Shown here piece after piece: positions 1 to 7,785 of a stretch of 64,000 nt of DNA. The DNA is from Campylobacter sp. RM16187. GTDB taxonomy: Bacteria; Campylobacterota; Campylobacteria; Campylobacterales; Campylobacteraceae. The notes beneath the pieces are model-generated. The model saw only the letters and a list, made by a program, of their open reading frames with translations. It had not been told where the DNA came from and did not search any database. The stretch covers positions 1,674,001-1,738,000 of the forward strand of contig NZ_CP012549.1 in assembly GCF_025319965.1 (NCBI RefSeq), written 5' to 3'. The translations under genes and the position numbers were made by a program. How positions within the stretch are numbered: the first letter of the stretch is position 1; each line of letters opens with the position of its first letter.

Positions 1-286
1 CGGGCGCTATCTCGTTCATATCTTCACTAGTTACCGCAATAACCTTTGCTACGAACAAATTTGAATAATCGGTTAAGAATAGCTGCAGATACTTACCGTC
101 ACTGTCGCTCGAATTTAAGCTCTCGTAAATTTGCTCAAGCTCGGCTTCGTGAGAGTTTATCATATCTCGCCGCTTGCTTTTTATCTTGCTGAAGGCCACC
201 TTGCCTTTGCTGATTAAAATTTTAAGGTGTTGCTCGATGACGTCGCTTTGGTAGTAGGGGTTGTAGAGGATGAGGATGTTGTGCAT
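1..286 (-). CDS. Conserved hypothetical protein, 5' part only (runs off window)
   Basis: An ATG at 286-284 opens a frame that stays open to the left edge, giving about 95 residues of a longer protein that begins MHNILILYNPYYQ. It starts one base after the stop of the preceding gene, so it may be translationally coupled to the four-gene operon or may be the first chromosomal gene beyond it. I recall similar N-termini in conserved Campylobacter proteins but cannot name a function. Its GC looks higher than that of the operon to its right, which fits core chromosome. Confidence 0.7.
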   Translation of the reverse strand, partial: MHNILILYNPYYQSDVIEQHLKILISKGKVAFSKIKSKRRDMINSHEAELEQIYESLNSSDSDGKYLQLFLTDYSNLFVAKVIAVTSEDMNEIAP

Positions 287-287
287 T

Positions 288-1793
288 TTAATCATTCCTC
301 ACCATAAGACAGAGTTCTTTTTCTATATATTCATCTACTTTTTCAGGATCTATCTCGCCTGAATTATACCAAGCATTTACCTCCTTTAATCCTAAATATC
401 CGAACCTAACCCATCCAATCAAATTTGTTCTTAGCAAAAATTCCACCATATTTCCCCCGCTGCGTATGCCTGCATCTGCTACATCTATCATACAAAGCGT
501 TCCATGCCCAACCAATAACATACGCCTTAGTTCCGGAATATTGGCATTTGGTATGCATTCTTTCCAGCCTTTTTCATGGTAGAGCCTTGCTTTCAAGACA
601 TACATGACTCTTATAAGGAGCTCAGTTATTAAAACCGGTATTGCCATGACTATACCGTGTCTTAGGTCGTAACCTTGCTCAAAAACCTTTGAACAAACTA
701 CGGCAAATGTCTCCTGTTGCTTTTCTCCAAATCTACCGAAATTCATTAATTGTGTTAGCTCATAAAAAGGTATAGGTATTCCGCTGCCTCTACCAGCAGC
801 ACCAGATGAACCTATCCAGTCAGACATAAGGTGCCCAAACCAATTACAAAAACCACAAAAAATCTTAGCAATAAAATTACCGCCTTGGAGCTCAAATGTA
901 TCAGTTTTAATTGTTATAAGTCGCCCATTACTTACAAAGCTTGATGTATTTGTAAATTGGTTTAATATTGAAAAAAATAAACCTATTAAATCAGGCGAAT
1001 GTCCTAAGCTTTTTAAATGATGATTTGATGGACTCAAATTTTCAACCAAACCACCGGTTCCTTTTTTGCCACTTGTAGTAGATTGGTCATAATTTATTTT
1101 AAATTTATTTTCCAAAAAACCTATTGCACTCTTTAGTTCATTGCTTCCTTTTGCCTTAGCCTTTTCTTTATCCCATCCCAACATCTCAGCAAATTTCATA
1201 GTCACATCATTTGCTTTTTTGTCTACAAAATTTCCTAAATCACTTTCGCCAGGCTTTCCAACAAATAGTACATCTATTATTCCGCCTATGACGCCGCAAG
1301 TGCCGGCTATCATATAGTCATATTTATCGCAATTGGCGTTTTTATAAGCAAAGTCTTCTTTGATTCTCTTTTGAAGTTCCAGAATCTGACTTTTGGACAT
1401 TAAATTTCTAAATGGATCATCTGATAAATTTAGATTATACTTTTTGGCATACTCATCTACAGAATTTAAATAATCAAGCCACGACATATTCTTATTAAAA
1501 TCAATTTGTTCCAAAGAGTCTATTGCGGCAACCCTATCATAAACTGGCTCATGTTCTAGTTCTTTTTCTACTGCATCCAAGTTTACATCTATCTCGTTGT
1601 TCCTACTAGTATTCTCTAGTAATTCCTGCATTTGACCCATGAGCTCATCAAGCAAAACATCGCTCTCGCTTTGTGATTTTTTTATATCATCTAGGTTATT
1701 ATTTATTTCATTTAATTTGTTGGTAACAGTTGAAACCTGATGTTTTTGGACTATTACGGCATTTGCTTCATCGACTAAGTGTTTTTCTTTCAC
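288..1793 (-). CDS. Polytopic membrane protein of unknown function (operon gene 4)
   Basis: 501 residues starting at GTG, which overlaps the upstream stop by 4 bases (GTGA). Residues 1-80 are polar and coiled-coil-like. Hydrophobic segments follow at about 159-178, 265-280, 305-330 and 378-402. Paired polar residues sit next to or inside these segments: H258-H259, H321 and D325 in a GHLMSD motif, and H430 and D437 in a GHGTLCMID motif. This could be a membrane metal site, but that is inference. The sequence is reminiscent of a membrane-protein family I have seen in gut bacteria; I cannot name it. It is the last gene of a four-gene operon. Confidence 0.75.
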   Translation of the reverse strand: MKEKHLVDEANAVIVQKHQVSTVTNKLNEINNNLDDIKKSQSESDVLLDELMGQMQELLENTSRNNEIDVNLDAVEKELEHEPVYDRVAAIDSLEQIDFNKNMSWLDYLNSVDEYAKKYNLNLSDDPFRNLMSKSQILELQKRIKEDFAYKNANCDKYDYMIAGTCGVIGGIIDVLFVGKPGESDLGNFVDKKANDVTMKFAEMLGWDKEKAKAKGSNELKSAIGFLENKFKINYDQSTTSGKKGTGGLVENLSPSNHHLKSLGHSPDLIGLFFSILNQFTNTSSFVSNGRLITIKTDTFELQGGNFIAKIFCGFCNWFGHLMSDWIGSSGAAGRGSGIPIPFYELTQLMNFGRFGEKQQETFAVVCSKVFEQGYDLRHGIVMAIPVLITELLIRVMYVLKARLYHEKGWKECIPNANIPELRRMLLVGHGTLCMIDVADAGIRSGGNMVEFLLRTNLIGWVRFGYLGLKEVNAWYNSGEIDPEKVDEYIEKELCLMVRND

Positions 1794-3604
1794 TTTAAAA
1801 TACCTTTAGCAAAGTCGGTAAATTTATCGAGCCCGTCCTGTGCCTTACCCTTTAAAATATTGCCTACATCAAAATAACCAATACCACTAAAAATATCAGC
1901 CATTTTCTCCAATGTTTGAGTATCTATATTATCTTTAATTTTTACTATTTTCTCTTTTTTGTCGTTTTTATCTACTTCTACTTCCTTATAGTTATTTATT
2001 ATTAATTCAAACATAAATTCTTTAGTTGGATCACTAGTTAATTTTTTTAACCTAGAAACATCTAGCAGATCGGGACATTGCAATTTATTGACGCTATTCT
2101 CGTATGTATCTTGTTTGAGAGTCATACTCTTAGCAGCACCGACGAACTGCTTCACCATTTTTTCAAGCTGTTGAATTTTTTGATTTTTGTTTGCATCTGA
2201 TTGTCTTACGTCATTTAATTTTAATACTATGTAATTTATATCCTCTATTACGTTACAAATACTTTTCTGGGTTTGTTTAATAGCCTCATGGAGCATAAGT
2301 TCTCTTTGTTTATAATTACTAACTTGATTTGCACCAGTCAAATATCTAACTCCTTGATATGCACCCACACCAATTAGTACTGCAACACCGATACCTGTAG
2401 CCATAGATGATAATCCAAGAATGCCACCCATGCCAAGAGTTGCAAGTCCAGAGGTCATACCTGCAGCACTTAATCCAAATACAGAACCGGATATATATAC
2501 TGCACCAAGTGGGACACCAACGCTTGTAGCTTTTGCCGATAAGTCTTTCATTAGGGTTTTTATCTTATCGTCGTCAAAATTGTTGTAAAGTATGCTGTAG
2601 TCTTGCTTAATGGTATCAAAGGCTAGTCCAATGTCACTATCATTTAAGCCAAATAAACTCTTATTATCTTGTATAAATTTTACATCTTTTGCGTCAGCCT
2701 TATTAAAATCATCTATGCCTATAAAATGAATATTTGCTATATCTTTTACCAGTGATATCATAATCGATTTAAACTGTGATCCGTCAGAATTTGCTTTTAT
2801 ATCTTCTAAAAGTTCTTTTATATCTGTTAAATTTTCAGATGATACATCAGACATATAAGCTCTAACTTCGAATCTAGGCTCTTTGCCGGCCTCAAGTCCA
2901 ACCCTATCCATAAGCAAAAATATTTCCGCAAACTCTTTTTCGTCTATTTCATTGTCATTTGATAATGCTGCATTCACAATGATCTTTAAATATGCAACTT
3001 TTAAAGGATCAGGCATGTCGGCTATTATTTTTAGCTGATTTTCATCCTTAAAATTTTCATGTTGTAAAATTTTATTAATAAATTCTTCCAAAAACATATA
3101 GTCGCAATCGTGTAGGCCTTTTATAATAACACTTTCTTTTTCTGGGTCTTTAAATTTTATTTCGACATATTCATAATCAAGCTTGGAATTACCATTTTTA
3201 TCCGTTTTATATTTTTGTCCCCACTCTGCACTTTGCATTTCATCGTATACAAAAACAACTGGATCAGTTAGTATGACTTTTTGTATCATCTTAGTACCAG
3301 TAAATAAAAGACCTTCTTCGCACGAGCCAGCCAATGTATGATCAAAAATAGCTAGTATAGAGCTAAAGTCATCGCATTTAAAAGCCTTAGAGGCATTATC
3401 AAGATATTTTTTATCGAAAGGAGCTACTAGTACTTGGCTATTAGTTGTATCGCTTAGTTTGTTTACAACCTTATTTGCAAGCTTACCAAAAAAACCGGAA
3501 GTCATTTCAACAAGCTCATCATCAAGCTCTCTATTATCTCTTTCAATCCAACTTTTTGAAATCATATATGCGTTCTCTTTAATGTACGTATTTACGTTAT
3601 TCAT
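1790..3604 (-). CDS. Unknown protein with possible PH-like and TerB-like regions and a Gly-rich membrane segment (operon gene 3)
   Basis: 604 residues with a strong ribosome site (AAGGAGCTAAAA before ATG). Residues about 80-180 read like a bacterial PH-like (YokE-type) fold, from the EEGLLFTGTKMI stretch onward. Residues 195-240 (LKVAYLKIIVNAALSNDNEI, then DEKEFAEI) resemble the helical TerB family. Residues 362-422 are a Gly/Ala-rich hydrophobic pair of helices, followed by coiled coil. The domain guesses are from pattern alone. It overlaps the next gene by 4 bases. Function is unknown; it may link a membrane sensor to the HNH protein of the same operon. Confidence 0.72.
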   Translation of the reverse strand: MNNVNTYIKENAYMISKSWIERDNRELDDELVEMTSGFFGKLANKVVNKLSDTTNSQVLVAPFDKKYLDNASKAFKCDDFSSILAIFDHTLAGSCEEGLLFTGTKMIQKVILTDPVVFVYDEMQSAEWGQKYKTDKNGNSKLDYEYVEIKFKDPEKESVIIKGLHDCDYMFLEEFINKILQHENFKDENQLKIIADMPDPLKVAYLKIIVNAALSNDNEIDEKEFAEIFLLMDRVGLEAGKEPRFEVRAYMSDVSSENLTDIKELLEDIKANSDGSQFKSIMISLVKDIANIHFIGIDDFNKADAKDVKFIQDNKSLFGLNDSDIGLAFDTIKQDYSILYNNFDDDKIKTLMKDLSAKATSVGVPLGAVYISGSVFGLSAAGMTSGLATLGMGGILGLSSMATGIGVAVLIGVGAYQGVRYLTGANQVSNYKQRELMLHEAIKQTQKSICNVIEDINYIVLKLNDVRQSDANKNQKIQQLEKMVKQFVGAAKSMTLKQDTYENSVNKLQCPDLLDVSRLKKLTSDPTKEFMFELIINNYKEVEVDKNDKKEKIVKIKDNIDTQTLEKMADIFSGIGYFDVGNILKGKAQDGLDKFTDFAKGILK

Positions 3605-3649
3605 TTTTAGCTCCTTGAATAAATTTTGATAGCACCAATAGATTTTTCA

Positions 3650-4465
3650 TCATAATTTGAAAAAATGCAAAACAATACTAACTGCCGATAGCAATAATGC
3701 AACAATAGCTATAATATAAACTTTAGTATCCTTTTTTGATTGGAGTTCTCGTAAAATTTCGGTATTAGCCATTATGTCTTGCGCATTTTTGGCTATTAGC
3801 TTTTCTTGCTCTTGATCTAGCCGACCCTTTTCATCCATATGCAAAAATAGCTCTCTTATCTTATCGGCACTACTTTGTATAGCTTGGCCTTGCTCTTCGT
3901 CCACCTGATGCTTTTTATCTAAGCGAGAGTAAATTTGATCTATCTTGTCATCAAGTCTTGCTTGACTTGCGGCAAATTTATCGGCTGCATCCAAAATATC
4001 ACAAAATGCCTTTGCACTTTCACCGCTAAGCTTTGTAATGTTGCCATTTGCATCTTCTAATCCATTTTTAAATAAGAATAACATTGCCTGTTGGAGATAA
4101 ATTGAAAATTTACCTGTTAGCTGAGTAAATTTAATTGACTCCTTAATAATATTTGACAATTCAAAAATTGCTTCATTTTGTTTTATTTGACCTTCGATTG
4201 TTATTTTTAACCCATTAGCTATCTTATCTTCTCTGCTCTCGCCCGCGATGCCAAAAGAAATAATATTTTTTATATCTGATCCACCAGTGTCAAGCTCACT
4301 TGCCTCGGTCGATAATTTTTTAGCCTCCTCAATTTTTTCATTGATTTTAATGATATTTGAAAATATCTCCTCGGCTTTTTCTCTTGCTAGTTTTTCCAGT
4401 TCACTTTGAGGCATACTTTCTAAAATTTCGACAGAGAGTATTTCATTTTTTGCTAATTCGGTCAT
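3650..4465 (-). CDS. Coiled-coil protein with C-terminal membrane anchor (operon gene 2)
   Basis: 271 residues. I chose the ATG at 4465 because AAGGAG sits five bases upstream; an overlapping GTG at 4468 is possible. The protein is almost entirely charged helix and ends in one hydrophobic helix (VYIIAIVALLLSAVSIVLHF), so it is a tail-anchored coiled coil. Two related stretches around residues 170-235 (DDKIDQIYSRLDKKHQVDEE, then LHMDEKGRLDQEQEKL) suggest an internal repeat. It follows the HNH gene with no gap. No family is recognised. Confidence 0.75.
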   Translation of the reverse strand: MTELAKNEILSVEILESMPQSELEKLAREKAEEIFSNIIKINEKIEEAKKLSTEASELDTGGSDIKNIISFGIAGESREDKIANGLKITIEGQIKQNEAIFELSNIIKESIKFTQLTGKFSIYLQQAMLFLFKNGLEDANGNITKLSGESAKAFCDILDAADKFAASQARLDDKIDQIYSRLDKKHQVDEEQGQAIQSSADKIRELFLHMDEKGRLDQEQEKLIAKNAQDIMANTEILRELQSKKDTKVYIIAIVALLLSAVSIVLHFFKL

Positions 4466-4467
4466 CA

Positions 4468-6180
4468 CTACTCCTTTGTAATTTGTTTTAATTTGGATCT
4501 AAAATCTGCTATAGTTTTAGAAAAATTTTCCACAGACTCGCTTGCTTGTTTCGCACTTTGGTCGATTTCCAGCTTGGCTTGTTCAAGCCTAGCGTGACTT
4601 TGTTTAATATCGTTAGAAAACTCCTCATACGCTTCACCAAGCACAAACCAAGTTTGAGCGGCTTTCATATGGACTATCTCTCCACTTTTAGTCATAAGTT
4701 GGATTTGGATTTTACTTTCTTTTGCTTTAGTTTGCGCCTTATCCATAAAATATAAAGCAACAGTGGTTAATAGCCCGCCACACATTGCACTAAGTGTTAC
4801 GGCTATTGCATCACCAACTGTTTGATCCCCAAAAGGCAAAGGGAAACTCATAATCGGAGTAAGAATAGGTACTGACAATAAAAGTTTTTCTATGCCTTCC
4901 GTTAGCCCAAGAGATAAAGCACCGATTAGCCCGGCCGTTAAAACTTTAAGAGCTTGATAGTTTATTTCATCTTTCGGCATATCGGCTGGTGGATTTGCTA
5001 AGATTTTAATAGCTTGAACTAGCGAGACAACTCCTGCACGTATTATTGCTACAAATCTTTTAAGCGTAGTCGCAAATAAATTTATAGCAAATACTACGAT
5101 ATTTGATAAAAAGGCAGTAATACCAGCCTCAATTGAACCCGCAAATATGTCTTTATATTTTGATTTCAATTCGACTAAAATGTTACTTGCTCTATCTTTA
5201 AAGCGACTAAATATTTCTTTTAAAGTTTCGTTTCCTCTTTTTTCTAAAGTCAAGCGAAGTTCTATCATAATTCCTTGCATCAAATCTTTCAATATAACAC
5301 CGAGAGCTGAGTAAGCTGCCATTTTAATTGCATCTTTTCCACCTGTTTGTAAAAGCTCTTTTGAATTTTTCTTTAAAGCTTCGATTGTTCTTTTTTTGTT
5401 TTCATTTCTTTTCGCATTATTATATTTTTGTGTTGCTACCCCCTTATCCACTTTTGAGGTATACTCGCTATTACCATCTTCAAGCCATTCCTTTAAATTG
5501 CTATCTCTCTTTGAGCGATTAACGCCACGATCGGCATAAATTAGATTCTTATCGCTTGATGCTATTTCTGCTCTTTGTTCCACGCTAAGATAGAGATGAT
5601 TTGAAGCATTCGACTCTATTTCTTTGACGGATACTATATGCTCTACGTCAGTGTATGATTTTGGTATTTTTTTGCCAGTATATCCATCTACTACAATCTG
5701 CTCCGTATTATCAAGCATCGCCTTATAATTCTTGTGCTTATCATAGTGCCGGCTACGATATTTTTGCCAATCCTCGCCTTTTAGCTCCTGTACTTTTTTA
5801 AATTCTTGATATTTACTTGCGTCTGATTGATTTGAAGTTATGCCTTTCTCAAAATTATGAGTCGTAGTTACACTACCTCCGTCACGAGCATCTATAAATA
5901 AGCTAGCCAACCCAAATTGTGAGGTAATAGTATCTAAAACATTGTCCTTGCACAATTCGAGAAGCGTTATGGTTTGTTCTTTTGGCAATTTGGATTTTAA
6001 TTCCTCAAACTCGCTCAAGGCATTTTCAAGATGCTCATTTAGTTGTATTTGGTGTGCCCTAAATTCCGAGTTTTTATCTAAGATTTCAAATTCATTTTCT
6101 ATTGATTTTAAATTAATATTTAGATAGTTAACACTGCTTATATCTGACGTATTATTGTTTATTTTAATTTGATCTTCCAT
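4468..6180 (-). CDS. Membrane-anchored HNH endonuclease-like protein (operon gene 1)
   Basis: 570 residues with the ribosome site AAGGAG. Residues 20-75 are coiled coil. Residues about 160-235 carry an HNH-like site: GYTGKKI, D178 and H181 in TDVEHIVSV, N212 in KNLIYADRG, and N221/K224 in NRSKRD, the pattern of HNH nucleases whose third ligand is Asn. The usual zinc-binding cysteines are absent. Membrane segments follow at about 350-395, 410-445 and 455-478, then a C-terminal coiled coil at 495-565. A nuclease domain joined to several membrane helices suggests a stress- or phage-triggered effector, but this is inference. It is the first gene of the four-gene operon. Confidence 0.75.
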   Translation of the reverse strand: MEDQIKINNNTSDISSVNYLNINLKSIENEFEILDKNSEFRAHQIQLNEHLENALSEFEELKSKLPKEQTITLLELCKDNVLDTITSQFGLASLFIDARDGGSVTTTHNFEKGITSNQSDASKYQEFKKVQELKGEDWQKYRSRHYDKHKNYKAMLDNTEQIVVDGYTGKKIPKSYTDVEHIVSVKEIESNASNHLYLSVEQRAEIASSDKNLIYADRGVNRSKRDSNLKEWLEDGNSEYTSKVDKGVATQKYNNAKRNENKKRTIEALKKNSKELLQTGGKDAIKMAAYSALGVILKDLMQGIMIELRLTLEKRGNETLKEIFSRFKDRASNILVELKSKYKDIFAGSIEAGITAFLSNIVVFAINLFATTLKRFVAIIRAGVVSLVQAIKILANPPADMPKDEINYQALKVLTAGLIGALSLGLTEGIEKLLLSVPILTPIMSFPLPFGDQTVGDAIAVTLSAMCGGLLTTVALYFMDKAQTKAKESKIQIQLMTKSGEIVHMKAAQTWFVLGEAYEEFSNDIKQSHARLEQAKLEIDQSAKQASESVENFSKTIADFRSKLKQITKE

Positions 6181-6235
6181 GCCTTCTCCTTTTTTGAGAT
6201 TTTGCTATTTTAGCCTATTTTAAACAAAAACCGAC

Positions 6236-6379
6236 TTAATTCAAGTCGTCCGAATTTGCCTTTTTATAAGCCCTTTTTACGCCCTCTTTCACCGCTGGCA
6301 AATAAAGATTCAACGCTAAAAATTTAATGATTTTATACATAGCGTAGCCAAACGATAAATCTAAAACCGTTCTCCACAT
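6236..6379 (-). CDS. Small 47-residue membrane-associated protein
   Basis: The ATG at 6379 is preceded by AAGGAGCTAAA, and the frame runs 47 codons to TAA at 6236. The product begins MWRTVLDLSFGYAMYKIIKF, a hydrophobic N-terminal helix, and ends in a basic and then acidic tail. The helix followed by a basic stretch resembles the N-termini of the two genes upstream (KKYL motif). It starts 9 bases after the stop of the 6389 gene, so it is probably co-transcribed. Function is unknown. Confidence 0.6.
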   Translation of the reverse strand: MWRTVLDLSFGYAMYKIIKFLALNLYLPAVKEGVKRAYKKANSDDLN

Positions 6380-6388
6380 TTTAGCTCC

Positions 6389-7000
6389 TTATCCTAGTTT
6401 AATTTTTAGCCTTTGAAAGGCTCTTTTGGCTTGCTCGTTTATCTCTTCGCCGTTACTTGTTAAAGTTGTGCAAGAAATAGCGTTTACTACTAGATTATTT
6501 AAATTTATAAGCTCTGATAAAAACTGCATTTGAGTATCGTTTAACGAGCTAAAATCGTCGTTTAACGATACTATCTCGTTAATAGTTGTAAAATTAACAA
6601 GCTTGTTTGCTTGTGATAAAAGATAAGTAAACTCTCTCAGAAGCTGCAAATTTTCATCGGTTGTATTAAAATTTGAGTAATCATCTTTTATCGGCGTCAT
6701 TCTAAGCAGAGATATATTTGGCTTTATGTTTCTTATCTCGGCAAGCGCTGTTTGAAGCTCAAAAAATATCTCAAAACTTTTGCTTTTCATGGATTCAAAC
6801 GCATAAAATACCTCTCTAGTCTCACCAGAAAAATCAGCCTCGATATCCTCCTCAAAGCCTCTTTTTACGCTCTTTTTTACAAAACTTACCGTATCGTCTA
6901 ATATATCGAAAAATCTTTGCCTATTCGTATAGCTTTGCAAATACTTTTTAACTCCATAAACTCCTGCCCCCAGAGCAGCTACAAATATAATTTTATTCAT
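6389..7000 (-). CDS. N-terminally membrane-anchored protein of unknown function
   Basis: 203 residues from the ATG at 7000, chosen because AAGGAG precedes it; a longer open frame upstream lacks a good ribosome site. It begins MNKIIFVAALGAGVYGVKKY, a single hydrophobic helix, followed by a soluble helical domain. It overlaps the upstream gene by 8 bases and appears paralogous to it: both start with a Gly-containing helix followed by KKYL and have similar helical layout. Likely part of the cargo or mobilization module; function unknown. Confidence 0.7.
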   Translation of the reverse strand: MNKIIFVAALGAGVYGVKKYLQSYTNRQRFFDILDDTVSFVKKSVKRGFEEDIEADFSGETREVFYAFESMKSKSFEIFFELQTALAEIRNIKPNISLLRMTPIKDDYSNFNTTDENLQLLREFTYLLSQANKLVNFTTINEIVSLNDDFSSLNDTQMQFLSELINLNNLVVNAISCTTLTSNGEEINEQAKRAFQRLKIKLG

Positions 7001-7703
7001 AAATTTTCTCCTTAAAAAATTTTTTATCGTAATACCTTTTATATACTCCCGCCGCATCTTTAAAAATCGTTGCTATTTCTTTCATTCGCGTGGCGGATCT
7101 TAGCTCTCTTAACGCCTTAACTAAAACATTGTTTAGTTCAACTAGCTTGATGATTATCTCCTGTTGTTCTGTATCAAATTTACAGTAATCTCTTGGCTTT
7201 TGTTCCGCTGTATCAAGCTTGGAAATGTTGTTTTCTATCATGCGCTCCAATGCATAATCTATCATTAAATTTAGATCGCACAAAATCTGCAGATCCTCTT
7301 TGGAGTCTATAAATATATAGAAAAATTTGCTAAAATTTTTGGCATCGGAGTCTTTAAATCTCAAGATCTTTTCGCCGCTGATAGACGAGTAAGCGGATTT
7401 TAGATCCGGCAAATTTTCTACGTTTGATAGTTTTTCTTGCAAACTTCCCAATGACACAAAAAGACGATGAATCATTTCGTTAAATTTATGACTTTTTTCC
7501 ACTACTCTAGCTTCTAAAAAAATATCACCCTCAAGGCACACCAAGTTGGCTATGTCTGTTTCATTTGTATCAAGGTTGTCCATTTTGATATTGTTTTGCG
7601 TTTTGCTACTTGGCGATGTGCGCATTTCAAATTTGTCAAGATATTTTTTGAGTCCGTATCCAGTAGCCGCCAACGCCACGCCTCCTATGATGTACTTTAG
7701 CAT
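6993..7703 (-). CDS. N-terminally membrane-anchored protein of unknown function
   Basis: 236 residues, ribosome site AAAGGAG. The N-terminus MLKYIIGGVALAATGYGLKK is a membrane helix followed by KKYL, as in the next gene. The rest is helical and soluble with many Leu/Ile and acidic residues. It lies between the mobilization operon and the HNH operon, about 80 bases after the relaxase gene, and is transcribed in the same direction. No family is recognised. Confidence 0.7.
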   Translation of the reverse strand: MLKYIIGGVALAATGYGLKKYLDKFEMRTSPSSKTQNNIKMDNLDTNETDIANLVCLEGDIFLEARVVEKSHKFNEMIHRLFVSLGSLQEKLSNVENLPDLKSAYSSISGEKILRFKDSDAKNFSKFFYIFIDSKEDLQILCDLNLMIDYALERMIENNISKLDTAEQKPRDYCKFDTEQQEIIIKLVELNNVLVKALRELRSATRMKEIATIFKDAAGVYKRYYDKKFFKEKIYE

Positions 7704-7749
7704 TTTTGCTCCTTTGATTTAAATTATGATGGAAATTTAGCATAAGGTG

Positions 7750-7766
7750 GCGACAGGTTGTGTCGC
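7750..7766. other. Short perfect hairpin between the mobilization and cargo genes
   Basis: GCGACA at 7750-7755 and TGTCGC at 7761-7766 flank a 5-base loop, in the gap after the relaxase stop. There is no T-run on the minus strand, so a classical terminator is doubtful. It could be a weak terminator, a processing site or a protein-binding site. Confidence 0.35.
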
Positions 7767-7785
7767 ACAAGTAGTATCTGAGCAA

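Noticed and set aside
4468-6180. Cas9-type HNH protein
   Set aside because: The HNH-like motif has the same third-ligand Asn style, but there is no RuvC domain, Arg-rich bridge or CRISPR locus, and the protein has membrane helices.
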